Program-made: the position numbers and the translations under genes
Notes under the pieces: model-generated
Databases searched by the model: none
The model's input: only the letters and a program-made list of their open reading frames with translations
Told to the model about the DNA's origin: nothing
Shown here: positions 1-8,326 of the stretch, piece after piece
Layout of the letters: each line of letters starts with the position of its first letter
Numbering within the stretch: position 1 is the stretch's first letter
Source: SZUA-229 sp964531165
Lineage (GTDB): Bacteria; Pseudomonadota; Gammaproteobacteria; SZUA-229
Assembly: GCA_964531165.1 (NCBI GenBank)
Contig: CAZHEA010000028.1
Location: forward strand, 1-36,060
Direction of reading: 5' to 3'
DNA: 36,060 nucleotides

Positions 1-15
1 ACCCGTTTGCCTTAA

Positions 16-92
16 CGAGGTGGCGCATTCTACAGACTTATACTTTAGCGTCAACCGGTTTTTAAATTTTTTTCAATAAAACTTTTTCTCAA
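16..92 (-). promoter_or_regulatory. rRNA-operon-type promoter firing off the left edge
   Basis: On the minus strand a -35 TTGACG (49-54) and a -10 TAGAAT (27-32) are separated by 16 bp. They are followed by a GC-rich discriminator GCGCCACCTCG (16-26) and preceded by an A/T-rich UP-element-like tract (about 59-92). This arrangement is the classic gammaproteobacterial rrn P1 promoter, and the GCGC discriminator is the hallmark of stringent (ppGpp/DksA) control. It lies just downstream of tyrS and points out of the window, where an rRNA operon is expected by analogy with tyrS-rrn synteny in pseudomonads. The rRNA itself is not visible, so the target is inferred. Confidence 0.75.
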
Positions 93-115
93 ACATTACC
101 GGCACCGCTGCATTG

Positions 116-1312
116 CTACTTAAGCGTAATTTTTGCTATTTTTTTCTTACCTGCCTGCACTATATATGTGCCCGCAACCAGGCGATGCTTAGCATCAACC
201 ACTTGCCAGTCAACCTTTACCCGCCCGTTAGTCAGCATGTCTTTCGCCTGCGCTGAATTTTGCGCAAGATTGGTTTTATTAATAATCGCAGAAACAGGCA
301 TATCGTCCTGACCACTCAGTGCAACCTCCAGCTCCGGCGTACCTTCCGGTAACTCACCGTCTTTGATAATATTGCCGGCAGATTTATCTGCTGATGCCGC
401 AGCCTCTTCTCCATGAAACCGGGTTATTAATTCCTTTGCCAGCTCAATCTTTATGTCTTTCGGGTTACGACCGGTTTCTATCTGCTGCTTTAAGCCATCA
501 ATATCTGCAATCGAACGGAAGCTCAATAACTCATAATAACGCCAGATCAATGAATCCGGCATCGATACAATTTTGCTAAACATTTCCCCGGGCGCGTCAG
601 TAATGCCTATATAGTTATTGAGCGACTTGGACATTTTATTCACACCATCCAGCCCTTCCAGCAGCGGCATCATAATGATGGTCTGCGGATCCTGTCCATA
701 ATGCTTCTGCAGCTCACGCCCCATAAGTAAATTGAATTTCTGATCCGTACCGCCCAACTCAACATCGGCTTTCATTGCTACCGAGTCATAACCCTGCACC
801 AGCGGATATAAAAATTCATGGATTGAAATACTCTGCTCTGCTTTATAACGCTTTTTAAAATCATCTCGTTCCAGCATGCGTGCTACAGTTTGCTGCCCCG
901 CCAGCTTAATCATCCCCGCCGCACCCATTTCTGACATCCACTCTGAATTAAACATAATCCGGGTCTTATCTTTATCGAGAATTTTAAACACCTGCTGCTG
1001 ATAGGTTTGCGCATTGGCCGCCACCTGCTCTTCAGTCAATGGCGGGCGCGTTGCACTTTTACCCGTCGGGTCGCCAATCATGCCGGTGAAGTCACCGATT
1101 AAAAATAATATTTCGTGACCGAGATCCTGAAACTGGCGCAATTTATTAATCAGCACTGTATGGCCTAAATGCAAATCCGGTGCAGTGGGGTCAAAGCCTG
1201 CCTTAATTCTAAGCGGTTTTCCCGACTCGAGTTTTTTAATCAGCTCATCTTCAACCAGAATTTCTTCCGCGCCGCGTTTGATAATCGCCAGTGACTCGTC
1301 TACAGATGGCAT
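116..1312 (-). CDS. tyrS: Tyrosine--tRNA ligase
   Basis: Cytoplasmic class I aminoacyl-tRNA synthetase that charges tRNA-Tyr. The 398-aa product has the HIGH-class signature as HLGH (residues 48-51), the KMSKS loop (226-230) and a C-terminal S4-like RNA-binding domain (about 330-398). The length fits the roughly 400-residue TyrRS subtype found in many gammaproteobacteria. The start is ATG and the reading frame is intact. It is divergent from the CapA-like gene with only about 35-60 bp between them. It lies upstream of the rrn-type promoter at the window edge, as in pseudomonads. Identification is firm. Confidence 0.98.
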   Translation of the reverse strand: MPSVDESLAIIKRGAEEILVEDELIKKLESGKPLRIKAGFDPTAPDLHLGHTVLINKLRQFQDLGHEILFLIGDFTGMIGDPTGKSATRPPLTEEQVAANAQTYQQQVFKILDKDKTRIMFNSEWMSEMGAAGMIKLAGQQTVARMLERDDFKKRYKAEQSISIHEFLYPLVQGYDSVAMKADVELGGTDQKFNLLMGRELQKHYGQDPQTIIMMPLLEGLDGVNKMSKSLNNYIGITDAPGEMFSKIVSMPDSLIWRYYELLSFRSIADIDGLKQQIETGRNPKDIKIELAKELITRFHGEEAAASADKSAGNIIKDGELPEGTPELEVALSGQDDMPVSAIINKTNLAQNSAQAKDMLTNGRVKVDWQVVDAKHRLVAGTYIVQAGKKKIAKITLK

Positions 1313-1373
1313 AATGTCTCCACATTTGTTACAACTTCAATAAAGCATGGTCTTATACAAGAGCAACCGGAAT

Positions 1374-2456
1374 ATGGCAATAGTTAAAATCAGAGTTTTA
1401 TTCGTGCTGCTCTTACTATTGTCATTAAGCAGTTGCACAAAAGCGCCTGAAAAATCGCAATACGCACGCCAACAACCCGATAACAGCATTAGCATTGTTG
1501 CAGTTGGCGATATTATGCTAGGGGGAAGCGCGCAGGAAGTCCTACTTAAAGAAGGCTATGACTATCCGTTTAAATACATCAGCCCGTTACTAACTGATGC
1601 AGACATTGTTATTGGTAATCTTGAGGGGCCATTGACATCCATCTGCAATAGCTCCATGGATCTGGATAAAAAATACGTATTTCGCTCACCCGCCGAAAAA
1701 GTCACCCCCGCACTAAAGCGTGCCGGCTTTAATATACTCAATCTGGCCAATAACCATATTCTTGATTACGGCTCCAAAGGCATGCACGATACAGTAGCGT
1801 CACTCAATAAACACCATATTCACAGTGTTGGTGCTGGCCGCAATATCAATGACGCCAGAAAAGGCACGATTATAACCACAGCAAATGGACGGCTCGGATT
1901 TCTGAGCTACTCACTGACTTTTCCCGAAGCATTCTGGGCTACCGAAACGTCTGCAGGAGCGGCTTTTGGGCATCAGCAACAAATCATTGAAGATATAACG
2001 CGCCTTAACAAAATCACCGATAGCGTAATTGTATCATTTCACTGGGGCCGGGAAAAAACCACTAGACTCAGGCCCTACCAGCCCAAACTCGGTCGCGCCG
2101 CAATTGATGCCGGTGCGTCAGTTGTACTCGGCCACCACCCGCATGTTTTACAGGCCATCGAAAGATATAAAAACGGGCTTATTGTTTATAGTCTGGGCAA
2201 CTTTGTGTTCGGATCTTATAGTCAGGACGCCTCAACCAGCGTAGTTGCCCGCATTACATTATTAAACGGCTCTTTTTATAGCGCAGAGTTTACGCCTGTT
2301 AACGTATTAAATTCTGAAGTTATATTTCAACCACGAATCCTCTTAAACGTCGCTGCAACAACGGTAATTGATCACATTAACCAGCTTTCACTGTCTTCGA
2401 ATACTCGATTAGATCAACAAAATTCACGTGGATACTTGCACCCATCTAAAAATTAA
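1374..2456 (+). CDS. CapA-family metallophosphatase-like lipoprotein
   Basis: About 360-aa lipoprotein of the CapA/PgsA (PGA_cap) family, which has a calcineurin-like metallophosphatase fold. Visible motifs are VGDIML, GNLEGPLT, NLANNHILDYG, a late GHHPHVLQ and GNFVFG, the usual metal-site segments of the family. The start at 1374 is preferred over the ATG at 1347 because it gives a compact lipoprotein signal peptide with lipobox LSSC (lipidated Cys21). The upstream start would add nine polar residues. Family members take part in poly-gamma-glutamate capsule synthesis or are phosphodiesterase-like enzymes of unknown substrate. No capB or capC genes lie nearby, so a capsule role is not supported here. 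It precedes the M23 peptidase on the same strand. Confidence 0.85.
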   Translation: MAIVKIRVLFVLLLLLSLSSCTKAPEKSQYARQQPDNSISIVAVGDIMLGGSAQEVLLKEGYDYPFKYISPLLTDADIVIGNLEGPLTSICNSSMDLDKKYVFRSPAEKVTPALKRAGFNILNLANNHILDYGSKGMHDTVASLNKHHIHSVGAGRNINDARKGTIITTANGRLGFLSYSLTFPEAFWATETSAGAAFGHQQQIIEDITRLNKITDSVIVSFHWGREKTTRLRPYQPKLGRAAIDAGASVVLGHHPHVLQAIERYKNGLIVYSLGNFVFGSYSQDASTSVVARITLLNGSFYSAEFTPVNVLNSEVIFQPRILLNVAATTVIDHINQLSLSSNTRLDQQNSRGYLHPSKN

Positions 2457-2533
2457 ATACAATCTTTTCTCCGTAGCATTTGATTTTCATTGCTTTTCGA
2501 GCTATTTTATTATTAAAAATCGTAGATAAATCC

Positions 2534-4066
2534 GTGAATTACAATAACTTTATAAACAAAGACTTTCGAAACCGTACGCAAACGGTAGAAAAACAGCGAC
2601 ATCCGGCATTACGCTGGGGCTTAATGGCGGCTGGTTTTGCTGTAATTGGAGTCGTTATTGCGAGCACGACTAACAATGAAAACAACAACGAATCTATCGC
2701 CGTTACTGAAACTGAAATTTCTCAAAATTTAAATATTGCGAATACCATATCCACTGAACATGCGCCCGACGTGCAAATTCAATTGCCGGTGCACCAGCAA
2801 TACCGGACACTCAATCAGAAAAAAACACCGGCGAGTCAAGATATCGCTAACAACGAAGCCAGCCAGCATATCAGCAAAGACTATAGCGTTGTGGAAACAT
2901 CACCGGATATAATTAATACCGATATCGTTTCTGCCAAACCGTCAATAACGCAAACTGACAATCCCGAATGGCAACCACTGAAAGTAAAGAGCGGTGACAG
3001 TTTATCTGTGCTGTTTGATCGTGCAAAAATTAAGCCCGTACAATTACTCGAACTAATGAAATTGAGTAATGCACGCGAACTCAAGCGTATTCACCCGGGT
3101 GACATTATAAAAGTTATTCGTAACGATGAGGGCAAACTACTGGCGTTAAACTATCAGATTGATGGTATACGTTATTTGCAGGTTGAGCGCGACAATGACG
3201 AATTATCTGCCAAAATTTTAAAACATCATATTGAAGTACGCAGCGCTTACGCATCTGGCGAAATAGAATCATCTTTATTTTTATCTTCAGCAAAAGCCGG
3301 GCTCTCACAAAACACCACCATGGAACTGGCCAATGTGTTTGGCTGGGACATCGATTTCGCATTAGATATTCGCAAAGGCGATAAGTTTACAGTCATTTAC
3401 GAACAGCGATTTAAGAACGGCATAAAAATAAAAGACGGTAATATTTTAGCCGCCGAATTTGTTAATCAGGGAAAAGTTTTTCGTGCATTACGTTATAACG
3501 ATCCTGTAACAAACTACACCGGCTACTACTCACCCGATGGTCACAGTTTACGCAAAGCTTTTTTACGTAGCCCGGTAAAATTCAGTCGCATCAGCTCGCG
3601 TTTCACCACTAAACGCTATCATCCAATTTTACACCGCTTTCGCTCACATAAAGGCGTTGATTACGCCGCCGGCAGAGGTACGCCGATTCGCGCATCCGGC
3701 GATGGAAAAGTTATTTATAAAGGCAATAAGGGCGGTTACGGGCGAACCGTTATTATTAAACACGGCAGCCGATACACTACACTGTATGCACATATGAACA
3801 GTTACAACCGAAAAATTCGCTCCGGAAAACGCGTTAAGCAAGGCCAGGTTATCGGCTATGTTGGTTCCAGTGGCTTAGCATCCGGCCCGCATTTACATTA
3901 TGAATTTCGCGTCAATGGCGTACACCGCAATCCACTTACGGTTAAGTTCCCCAGCACTAAACCTATTCCAAAACGTTATCGGGATAACTTCGGACTAGTC
4001 ACTAAAGGCTATGTTGCACAGTTGGATGTTTTGTCGCGCAGCACACTGGCATTGAACGATAATTAA
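2534..4066 (+). CDS. M23-family murein endopeptidase with LysM-like (OapA) domain
   Basis: Membrane-anchored peptidoglycan DD-endopeptidase of the MepM type. Numbering from the TTG at 2480: a transmembrane segment at about 43-62, a low-complexity linker, an OapA/LysM-like peptidoglycan-binding domain (about 163-215), a middle domain, and an M23 LytM domain (about 385-490). The zinc ligands are visible as HxxxD (H390, D394) and HLH (471-473), with H438 in YAHM. The catalytic set is complete, so it is probably active. I place the start at the GTG at 2534: starting at the TTG would put an odd hydrophobic stretch before the cytoplasmic region. Neither start has a clear ribosome-binding site. It sits next to the wall-recycling gene anmK. 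Confidence 0.92.
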   Translation: MNYNNFINKDFRNRTQTVEKQRHPALRWGLMAAGFAVIGVVIASTTNNENNNESIAVTETEISQNLNIANTISTEHAPDVQIQLPVHQQYRTLNQKKTPASQDIANNEASQHISKDYSVVETSPDIINTDIVSAKPSITQTDNPEWQPLKVKSGDSLSVLFDRAKIKPVQLLELMKLSNARELKRIHPGDIIKVIRNDEGKLLALNYQIDGIRYLQVERDNDELSAKILKHHIEVRSAYASGEIESSLFLSSAKAGLSQNTTMELANVFGWDIDFALDIRKGDKFTVIYEQRFKNGIKIKDGNILAAEFVNQGKVFRALRYNDPVTNYTGYYSPDGHSLRKAFLRSPVKFSRISSRFTTKRYHPILHRFRSHKGVDYAAGRGTPIRASGDGKVIYKGNKGGYGRTVIIKHGSRYTTLYAHMNSYNRKIRSGKRVKQGQVIGYVGSSGLASGPHLHYEFRVNGVHRNPLTVKFPSTKPIPKRYRDNFGLVTKGYVAQLDVLSRSTLALNDN

Positions 4067-4150
4067 AGCTTTACTCTATTACATTTATTGTCTTTTCAAC
4101 ATTGACTGCCTACTTTAAAAGAAGCAGTTATATTTATAAAAGAAAACACC

Positions 4151-5281
4151 ATGCCAGAACTTTATATAGGCTTAATGTCAGGAACCAGTATGGATGGTAT
4201 CGATGCTGCGCTGGTAGAATTTTCTGATGATAAAATTACACTGCTTGCCAGCCACACCCATGAATTGCCCGCAGAGCTAAAACAGAAACTATACTTACTT
4301 TGCCAGGACGACAATAGCACCAACATTGATATGCTGGGCGAAACCGACACCGAACTGGGACTGATTTTTGCTGACGCAGTGAATGCTTTATTAAAACAAT
4401 CCGGTACTACGTCAGAACAGATTATCGCCATTGGCTCACATGGGCAAACCATTCGCCACCGCCCTGATTTAAAAAATAACTTTTCATTACAAATTGGCGA
4501 CGCCAACAGAATTAGCTACAACACGGGAATCACAACAGTTGCCGATTTTCGACGTAAAGACATGGCAGCAGGCGGTGAAGGCGCACCATTAGCACCCGCC
4601 TTTCATCAGCAGGTCTTTTCAGCGGCTAATGAAAATCGTGCGGTATTAAATATTGGTGGCATTGCCAATGCGACTTATCTCTCTGCCCTTAATAATGCAG
4701 GGGAAAATGCAAATAGAAAATGTTTCGGCTTTGATACCGGGCCAGGCAACACACTGATGGATGCCTGGACTCAAAAGCATAAAAACATTGCGTACGATAA
4801 AAATGGAGAATGGGCAGCCAGCACCACGGCGGACAAAGACCTACTGAAACACTTAATGAGTGACCGCTTCATTACACAACAGCCACCCAAAAGTACAGGC
4901 CGCGAGCATTACAATTTAAACTGGCTGGAACAGCAGTTATCTGATTTTAAACCGCTTAGTGCTGAACGGGTACAGGCAACACTATGCCAGTTTACCTGCG
5001 ATAGCATCGTTAACGCGATTGAGAACAATCTAAACGATATCGATACACTAATTGTTTGCGGGGGGGGCGTACATAACCGGCACTTAATGCACTTACTCAG
5101 AAAAGCACTAAGCCAGCTAACGGTTAAGACAAGCGATGATTATGGCGTTAAACCCGACTGGGTTGAAGCCATTGCATTTGCCTGGCTGGCCAGACAGACT
5201 TTAAATAATTTACCGGGAAATATTCCCGCTGTTACCGGTGCCAGCCGGCCAGTAGTGCTAGGCGCCACTTACCCGGCTTAA
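4151..5281 (+). CDS. anmK: Anhydro-N-acetylmuramic acid kinase
   Basis: Cytoplasmic kinase of murein recycling: it opens and phosphorylates 1,6-anhydroMurNAc to give MurNAc-6-phosphate. The 376-aa protein carries family signatures GLMSGTSMDGID (7-18), GSHGQTIRH, GGIANATYL, FDTGPGN and CGGGVHN, covering the ATP and sugar sites of the ASKHA fold. Length is typical. It follows the M23 peptidase after an 84-bp gap, so cell-wall cleavage and recycling genes are adjacent. It converges with the TonB-like gene only about 12 bp away. In pseudomonads, as I recall, anmK directly neighbours erpA; here about 22.5 kb intervenes. Confidence 0.97.
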   Translation: MPELYIGLMSGTSMDGIDAALVEFSDDKITLLASHTHELPAELKQKLYLLCQDDNSTNIDMLGETDTELGLIFADAVNALLKQSGTTSEQIIAIGSHGQTIRHRPDLKNNFSLQIGDANRISYNTGITTVADFRRKDMAAGGEGAPLAPAFHQQVFSAANENRAVLNIGGIANATYLSALNNAGENANRKCFGFDTGPGNTLMDAWTQKHKNIAYDKNGEWAASTTADKDLLKHLMSDRFITQQPPKSTGREHYNLNWLEQQLSDFKPLSAERVQATLCQFTCDSIVNAIENNLNDIDTLIVCGGGVHNRHLMHLLRKALSQLTVKTSDDYGVKPDWVEAIAFAWLARQTLNNLPGNIPAVTGASRPVVLGATYPA

Positions 5282-5293
5282 CAACTTAAACAG

Positions 5294-6238
5294 TTAAGAG
5301 GGTAGAAAATCAATCGGGTACTTAACTGTAACCTTCTCCGTATTACCCGGTTTAAAGCGGAATAACTTAACACGCGCAATCAACTTCTTCTCAAGTTTCG
5401 GATTATTTAAATCACTAGAGATAATGCGTGCTTTAATTACGGATCCATTCGCAGCGATAGTTAGCTCAATAACCACCTTACCCTGTAATGACGGATCCTT
5501 TCTAAGCGCTCTATTATAAATCGTATAAATCGCACTTTTATTTTTCTGGAATACCTGCTCTATTTCAAATTGCGGACGAATCGCCTTGCCACTCTTGCCG
5601 CGTCGGCTAGGCTTGGCCGCTGGCCCGGTATCAATATTACTGGCAACTTTTGTGGTTTTACGGCCGACTAGTTTTCCACCGCCGGTAGACTTGCTTAACC
5701 GACTACTCTTTAATCCACCACTGCTGGCCATCGCCGAACGGCTGGTGATAACCGGTGCACTAAAGTCCTGGGTTCTCGTTTTACCCGCCTTACTTAAAGT
5801 TTCATCCTGAATATCTGCCAGATCAAAGCTATCACGCAAGTCATTTAGCTCGGATGCCATTGACATTAAACCAGCACTGGCGGCCGCTTTTTTAGCTACC
5901 TTCTGCTTTTTATTCAATTTCTTCTTAACCGGTTTTTTTATTGGTTTTTTAGCTTTAGGCTTTTTCTTAACTTTTGGCTTGGGCTTAGCTTTAGCTTTCA
6001 CCGGTTTTGGTATTGGCGGCGGCGGTTGCTTGCGCTTTTCCAGAACCAGCTCAGCCAGACGTGGTGAAATTGTTTTCAGATCTTTTTTAACCGGCTCTGA
6101 AGTTGGTAAATACGGTACGATAGCGCCAAACATTGTAAATACAACAATATTAATCAGCAGGATTTTTAAAAATCGCCGATCATTCGCACTTTGAACCCAG
6201 GGTAAAAAGGGCTCATCCCAGGTGTTAATTCTAGACAT
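5294..6238 (-). CDS. TonB/AgmX-type energy transducer
   Basis: Last gene of the nine-gene minus-strand operon. The product has one N-terminal membrane segment (about residues 23-45) and a Pro/Lys-rich periplasmic spacer (about 68-118, including QPPPPIPKP and long KKPKAKKP-like runs). A low-complexity middle follows, then a C-terminal domain (about 224-314) resembling the TonB/AgmX-PglI C-terminal fold. The layout is that of a TonB protein carrying energy from ExbB/ExbD across the periplasm. AgmX-like proteins are known from Myxococcus gliding and related envelope loci. I chose the ATG at 6238; a TTG at 6244 overlaps the upstream stop and is possible. Its partner in the outer membrane is not identified. 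Confidence 0.85.
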   Translation of the reverse strand: MSRINTWDEPFLPWVQSANDRRFLKILLINIVVFTMFGAIVPYLPTSEPVKKDLKTISPRLAELVLEKRKQPPPPIPKPVKAKAKPKPKVKKKPKAKKPIKKPVKKKLNKKQKVAKKAAASAGLMSMASELNDLRDSFDLADIQDETLSKAGKTRTQDFSAPVITSRSAMASSGGLKSSRLSKSTGGGKLVGRKTTKVASNIDTGPAAKPSRRGKSGKAIRPQFEIEQVFQKNKSAIYTIYNRALRKDPSLQGKVVIELTIAANGSVIKARIISSDLNNPKLEKKLIARVKLFRFKPGNTEKVTVKYPIDFLPS

Positions 6239-6240
6239 AC

Positions 6241-6756
6241 TCAAGACTTATCTACCGGTTTCTTTTTGTTAACTGCCAACGAAATATTTGCAAAATTTGC
6301 AGCTGCACTGGTAATCATTATTTTTTTAAGCAAAATATACGGCACATCCTTATCGCCGAGAATCGTGATTCCTTTCTTCATGGTTTTCTTAGCATCTTCG
6401 CCGTCTTTTTGCTTAATAATAATTTGCTTTTTTAATTCATCTAGCAACGGCATAATTACGTTACTACTACTTTTTATCACTCGGTCGATTCGAGCAACTT
6501 TTTTACCCTGCACTAAAATATTATTATTACCTATGATAATAACGAGATTTTCCTTGGGTAGCTTTTCCGCTGTTGATGCGGGTAATTTAATATTTTTCGG
6601 GGTTGGCAGAATATCTGAATTCGCCGCACTCACTAACAGAAAAAATACCAGTATGGTAAAAATATCCATTAATGACACCATATTCAACGAAGCACTGCTG
6701 TCACTACGCCGCTCATGATGACGCTGCATTCTTTTTGCCCGGCTTGACTCTTTCAT
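6241..6756 (-). CDS. ExbD/TolR-family protein with the proton-channel Asp
   Basis: 171-aa ExbD/TolR-type subunit: short basic cytoplasmic tail, one transmembrane helix (about 25-46) and a periplasmic domain. The helix reads LNMVSLMDIFTILVFFLLV, and D31 occupies the position of E. coli ExbD Asp25, the proton-translocating residue. It is the second of two adjacent ExbD-type genes, and the other has Asn at this position. It is followed directly by the TonB-like gene: its stop is 2 nt from that ATG. ExbD/TolR proteins form a dimer inside a pentameric ExbB/TolQ channel; this one is the likely proton-carrying member. Confidence 0.9.
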   Translation of the reverse strand: MKESSRAKRMQRHHERRSDSSASLNMVSLMDIFTILVFFLLVSAANSDILPTPKNIKLPASTAEKLPKENLVIIIGNNNILVQGKKVARIDRVIKSSSNVIMPLLDELKKQIIIKQKDGEDAKKTMKKGITILGDKDVPYILLKKIMITSAAANFANISLAVNKKKPVDKS

Positions 6757-6792
6757 CGCTTAATCCTGATCATATCTTTATTCATCTCCAGG

Positions 6793-7293
6793 CTACCTTT
6801 TGGGAGCATCGCCAATAGAGATGCCGGGAAATAATTCCGCTACCACCACTTCACCATCTTGCAAAGTTGAAAATTCGCGAACTGTGTCCATTACCTGCAC
6901 TATGGAGTCATAAGAAGTATAAGGTTCGGATAAAATCGTAATATTGGTTTTTTCCGGAAATTTATATTTAATAATGCGCAGCGTTTGATTTAACAAAACA
7001 TAATTATGCCCACTTTGAGTAATTGGAATATGCTTAATCATGCCACCTTTAGTATCCGACAAATCCAGCGCATTTTTACGTACAGTTACCTGTAACTCAA
7101 AATCTTCTTTTTTCTTATCCGGTGACGCTGAGCTCATGCCGGGCAGTTTTAGATCCAGAATGCTGATGCTGGTAAACATCGCACTCATTAACAAAAACGG
7201 CACCAGCACTACCATCAGGTTCATAAAAGCCGTTATGTCCAGCTCAACCTGTGTATTTCTTTTACGACTTCGTTTATTACGTTTTCCAGCCAT
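6793..7293 (-). CDS. ExbD/TolR-family protein with Asn in place of the channel Asp
   Basis: 166-aa ExbD/TolR homologue: basic cytoplasmic tail (GKRNKRSRKR), one membrane helix (about 21-42) and a periplasmic domain. Aligned by eye with E. coli ExbD, the segment LDITAFMNLMVVLVPFLL puts Asn25 where the essential Asp25 should be; an Asp remains six residues earlier (D19). The gene sits between ExbB and the second, Asp-containing ExbD gene, 15 bp from the ExbB stop. An ExbD1/ExbD2 heterodimer with one proton site is a reasonable inference. I believe other ExbBDD-TPR loci have a similar variant, but I cannot check this here. Confidence 0.88.
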   Translation of the reverse strand: MAGKRNKRSRKRNTQVELDITAFMNLMVVLVPFLLMSAMFTSISILDLKLPGMSSASPDKKKEDFELQVTVRKNALDLSDTKGGMIKHIPITQSGHNYVLLNQTLRIIKYKFPEKTNITILSEPYTSYDSIVQVMDTVREFSTLQDGEVVVAELFPGISIGDAPKR

Positions 7294-7308
7294 AGTAGTT
7301 GTCGTCGC

Positions 7309-7935
7309 TTATTGCTTAATCATGATCAGGTTAATGAACTTAATCGTTGCCATTTCCAGACTATCCACAATCTCTGTTGTTTTTGCCTGTAAAATCGAAA
7401 AAATAATTATCAGTGGAATTGCAACCGCTAAACCGAATGCGGTGGTGTTCATCGCTACCGAAATACTACTGGAAAGAATTTCAGCTTTTAATGACGGGTC
7501 AACCTGAGCAACGGCGGTAAACGCCTTAATTAAACCGGTAATAGTTCCCAACAAGCCCAGCAACGTAGCAATATTGGCAAACATCGCTAGATAATGTGTA
7601 CGCTTTTCAAGACGTGGAATAATTTCCATTAAACTTTCTTCCATCGCCATTTCAATCTGATCACGCTGAGGCTTTATTTTTAAACGCGTTAAACCCAGAT
7701 TTAACATCTGACATATTGCCACCTTAGATCGCGAAGTAATTTGAAACACCTGATTTAAATCACCTTCTTTTAACAACGGCATTAACTTACTTAACAACCG
7801 GCGATTATTATATTTAATGGCGGTTAAATACAGATATCGCTCTATTGCAATAGCCATTCCAAAAGCCAGCACCCCTAAAATCGGGTACATAAAAGACCCA
7901 CCGGTTTGCATAAAGTTGACTATTTCATCGTACAT
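7309..7935 (-). CDS. MotA/TolQ/ExbB-family proton channel subunit
   Basis: 208-aa inner-membrane protein with three predicted helices: about 15-35, then two long ones at about 115-140 and 160-185. Characteristic segments are LLGLLGTITGLIKAF and AMNTTAFGLAVAIPL, with the conserved threonines lining the TolQ/ExbB channel. It would form a pentamer around an ExbD dimer and use the proton motive force. It heads the ExbB-ExbD-ExbD-TonB part of the operon and follows an 82-bp gap after the 102-aa secreted protein. Assignment to the family is firm. Whether it powers transport, motility or surface assembly is not shown. Confidence 0.93.
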   Translation of the reverse strand: MYDEIVNFMQTGGSFMYPILGVLAFGMAIAIERYLYLTAIKYNNRRLLSKLMPLLKEGDLNQVFQITSRSKVAICQMLNLGLTRLKIKPQRDQIEMAMEESLMEIIPRLEKRTHYLAMFANIATLLGLLGTITGLIKAFTAVAQVDPSLKAEILSSSISVAMNTTAFGLAVAIPLIIIFSILQAKTTEIVDSLEMATIKFINLIMIKQ

Positions 7936-8017
7936 TTCAATCTCCAGTATTATTCTTTCTATAGATGTCTAAGACATCACTTTTTAATTTTCACATACTA
8001 TTCCGGTTACAGAATAG

Positions 8018-8326
8018 TTATTTTTTCTGTTCAGCTAAACTTGCAGGGACAACACCCTGCTGCTTAATGACTTGTTTATAGTATTGCCGCCGCAACATGG
8101 TTTGCCGGTCTATTGGCTGCAAGGCATCTGTTATTAAACTGGATAATGGCAATTCAACCATTCCCGGCAACTCCGCCTGCTTCCACGGCAGTATATATAG
8201 AATATTGGGTAGCTCTTTATTACCAATAATTGACATTGCATCCATATTAATTTTTTCTTCAGCCACAGCCATAGTTACTCTGAAAACGACTCCAACAATA
8301 ATTAATATTAGACTTAAATTTTTCAT
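8018..8326 (-). CDS. Small secreted protein of unknown function in the ExbBD-TPR operon
   Basis: 102-aa protein with an N-terminal signal peptide (cleavage probably near residues 22-23, after VAEE or just before). The mature part has the notable stretch ILYILPWKQAELPGM followed by a basic, aromatic segment (RRQYYKQVIKQQ). I do not recognise a named family. Its start overlaps the stop of the upstream TPR lipoprotein by 4 bp (ATGA), so the two are translationally coupled and the gene is very probably real. Position between TPR proteins and ExbB suggests a periplasmic accessory part of the same complex. Residues with a catalytic look are absent. Confidence 0.8.
   Translation of the reverse strand: MKNLSLILIIVGVVFRVTMAVAEEKINMDAMSIIGNKELPNILYILPWKQAELPGMVELPLSSLITDALQPIDRQTMLRRQYYKQVIKQQGVVPASLAEQKK

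Noticed and set aside
1374..2456. Capsule (poly-gamma-glutamate) locus
   Set aside because: Only a CapA-like gene is present; no capB, capC or transport genes lie nearby.
6266..6718. 150-aa plus-strand ORF antisense to the second ExbD gene
   Set aside because: It mirrors a real ExbD gene, has no signal or domain of its own, and no ribosome-binding site.
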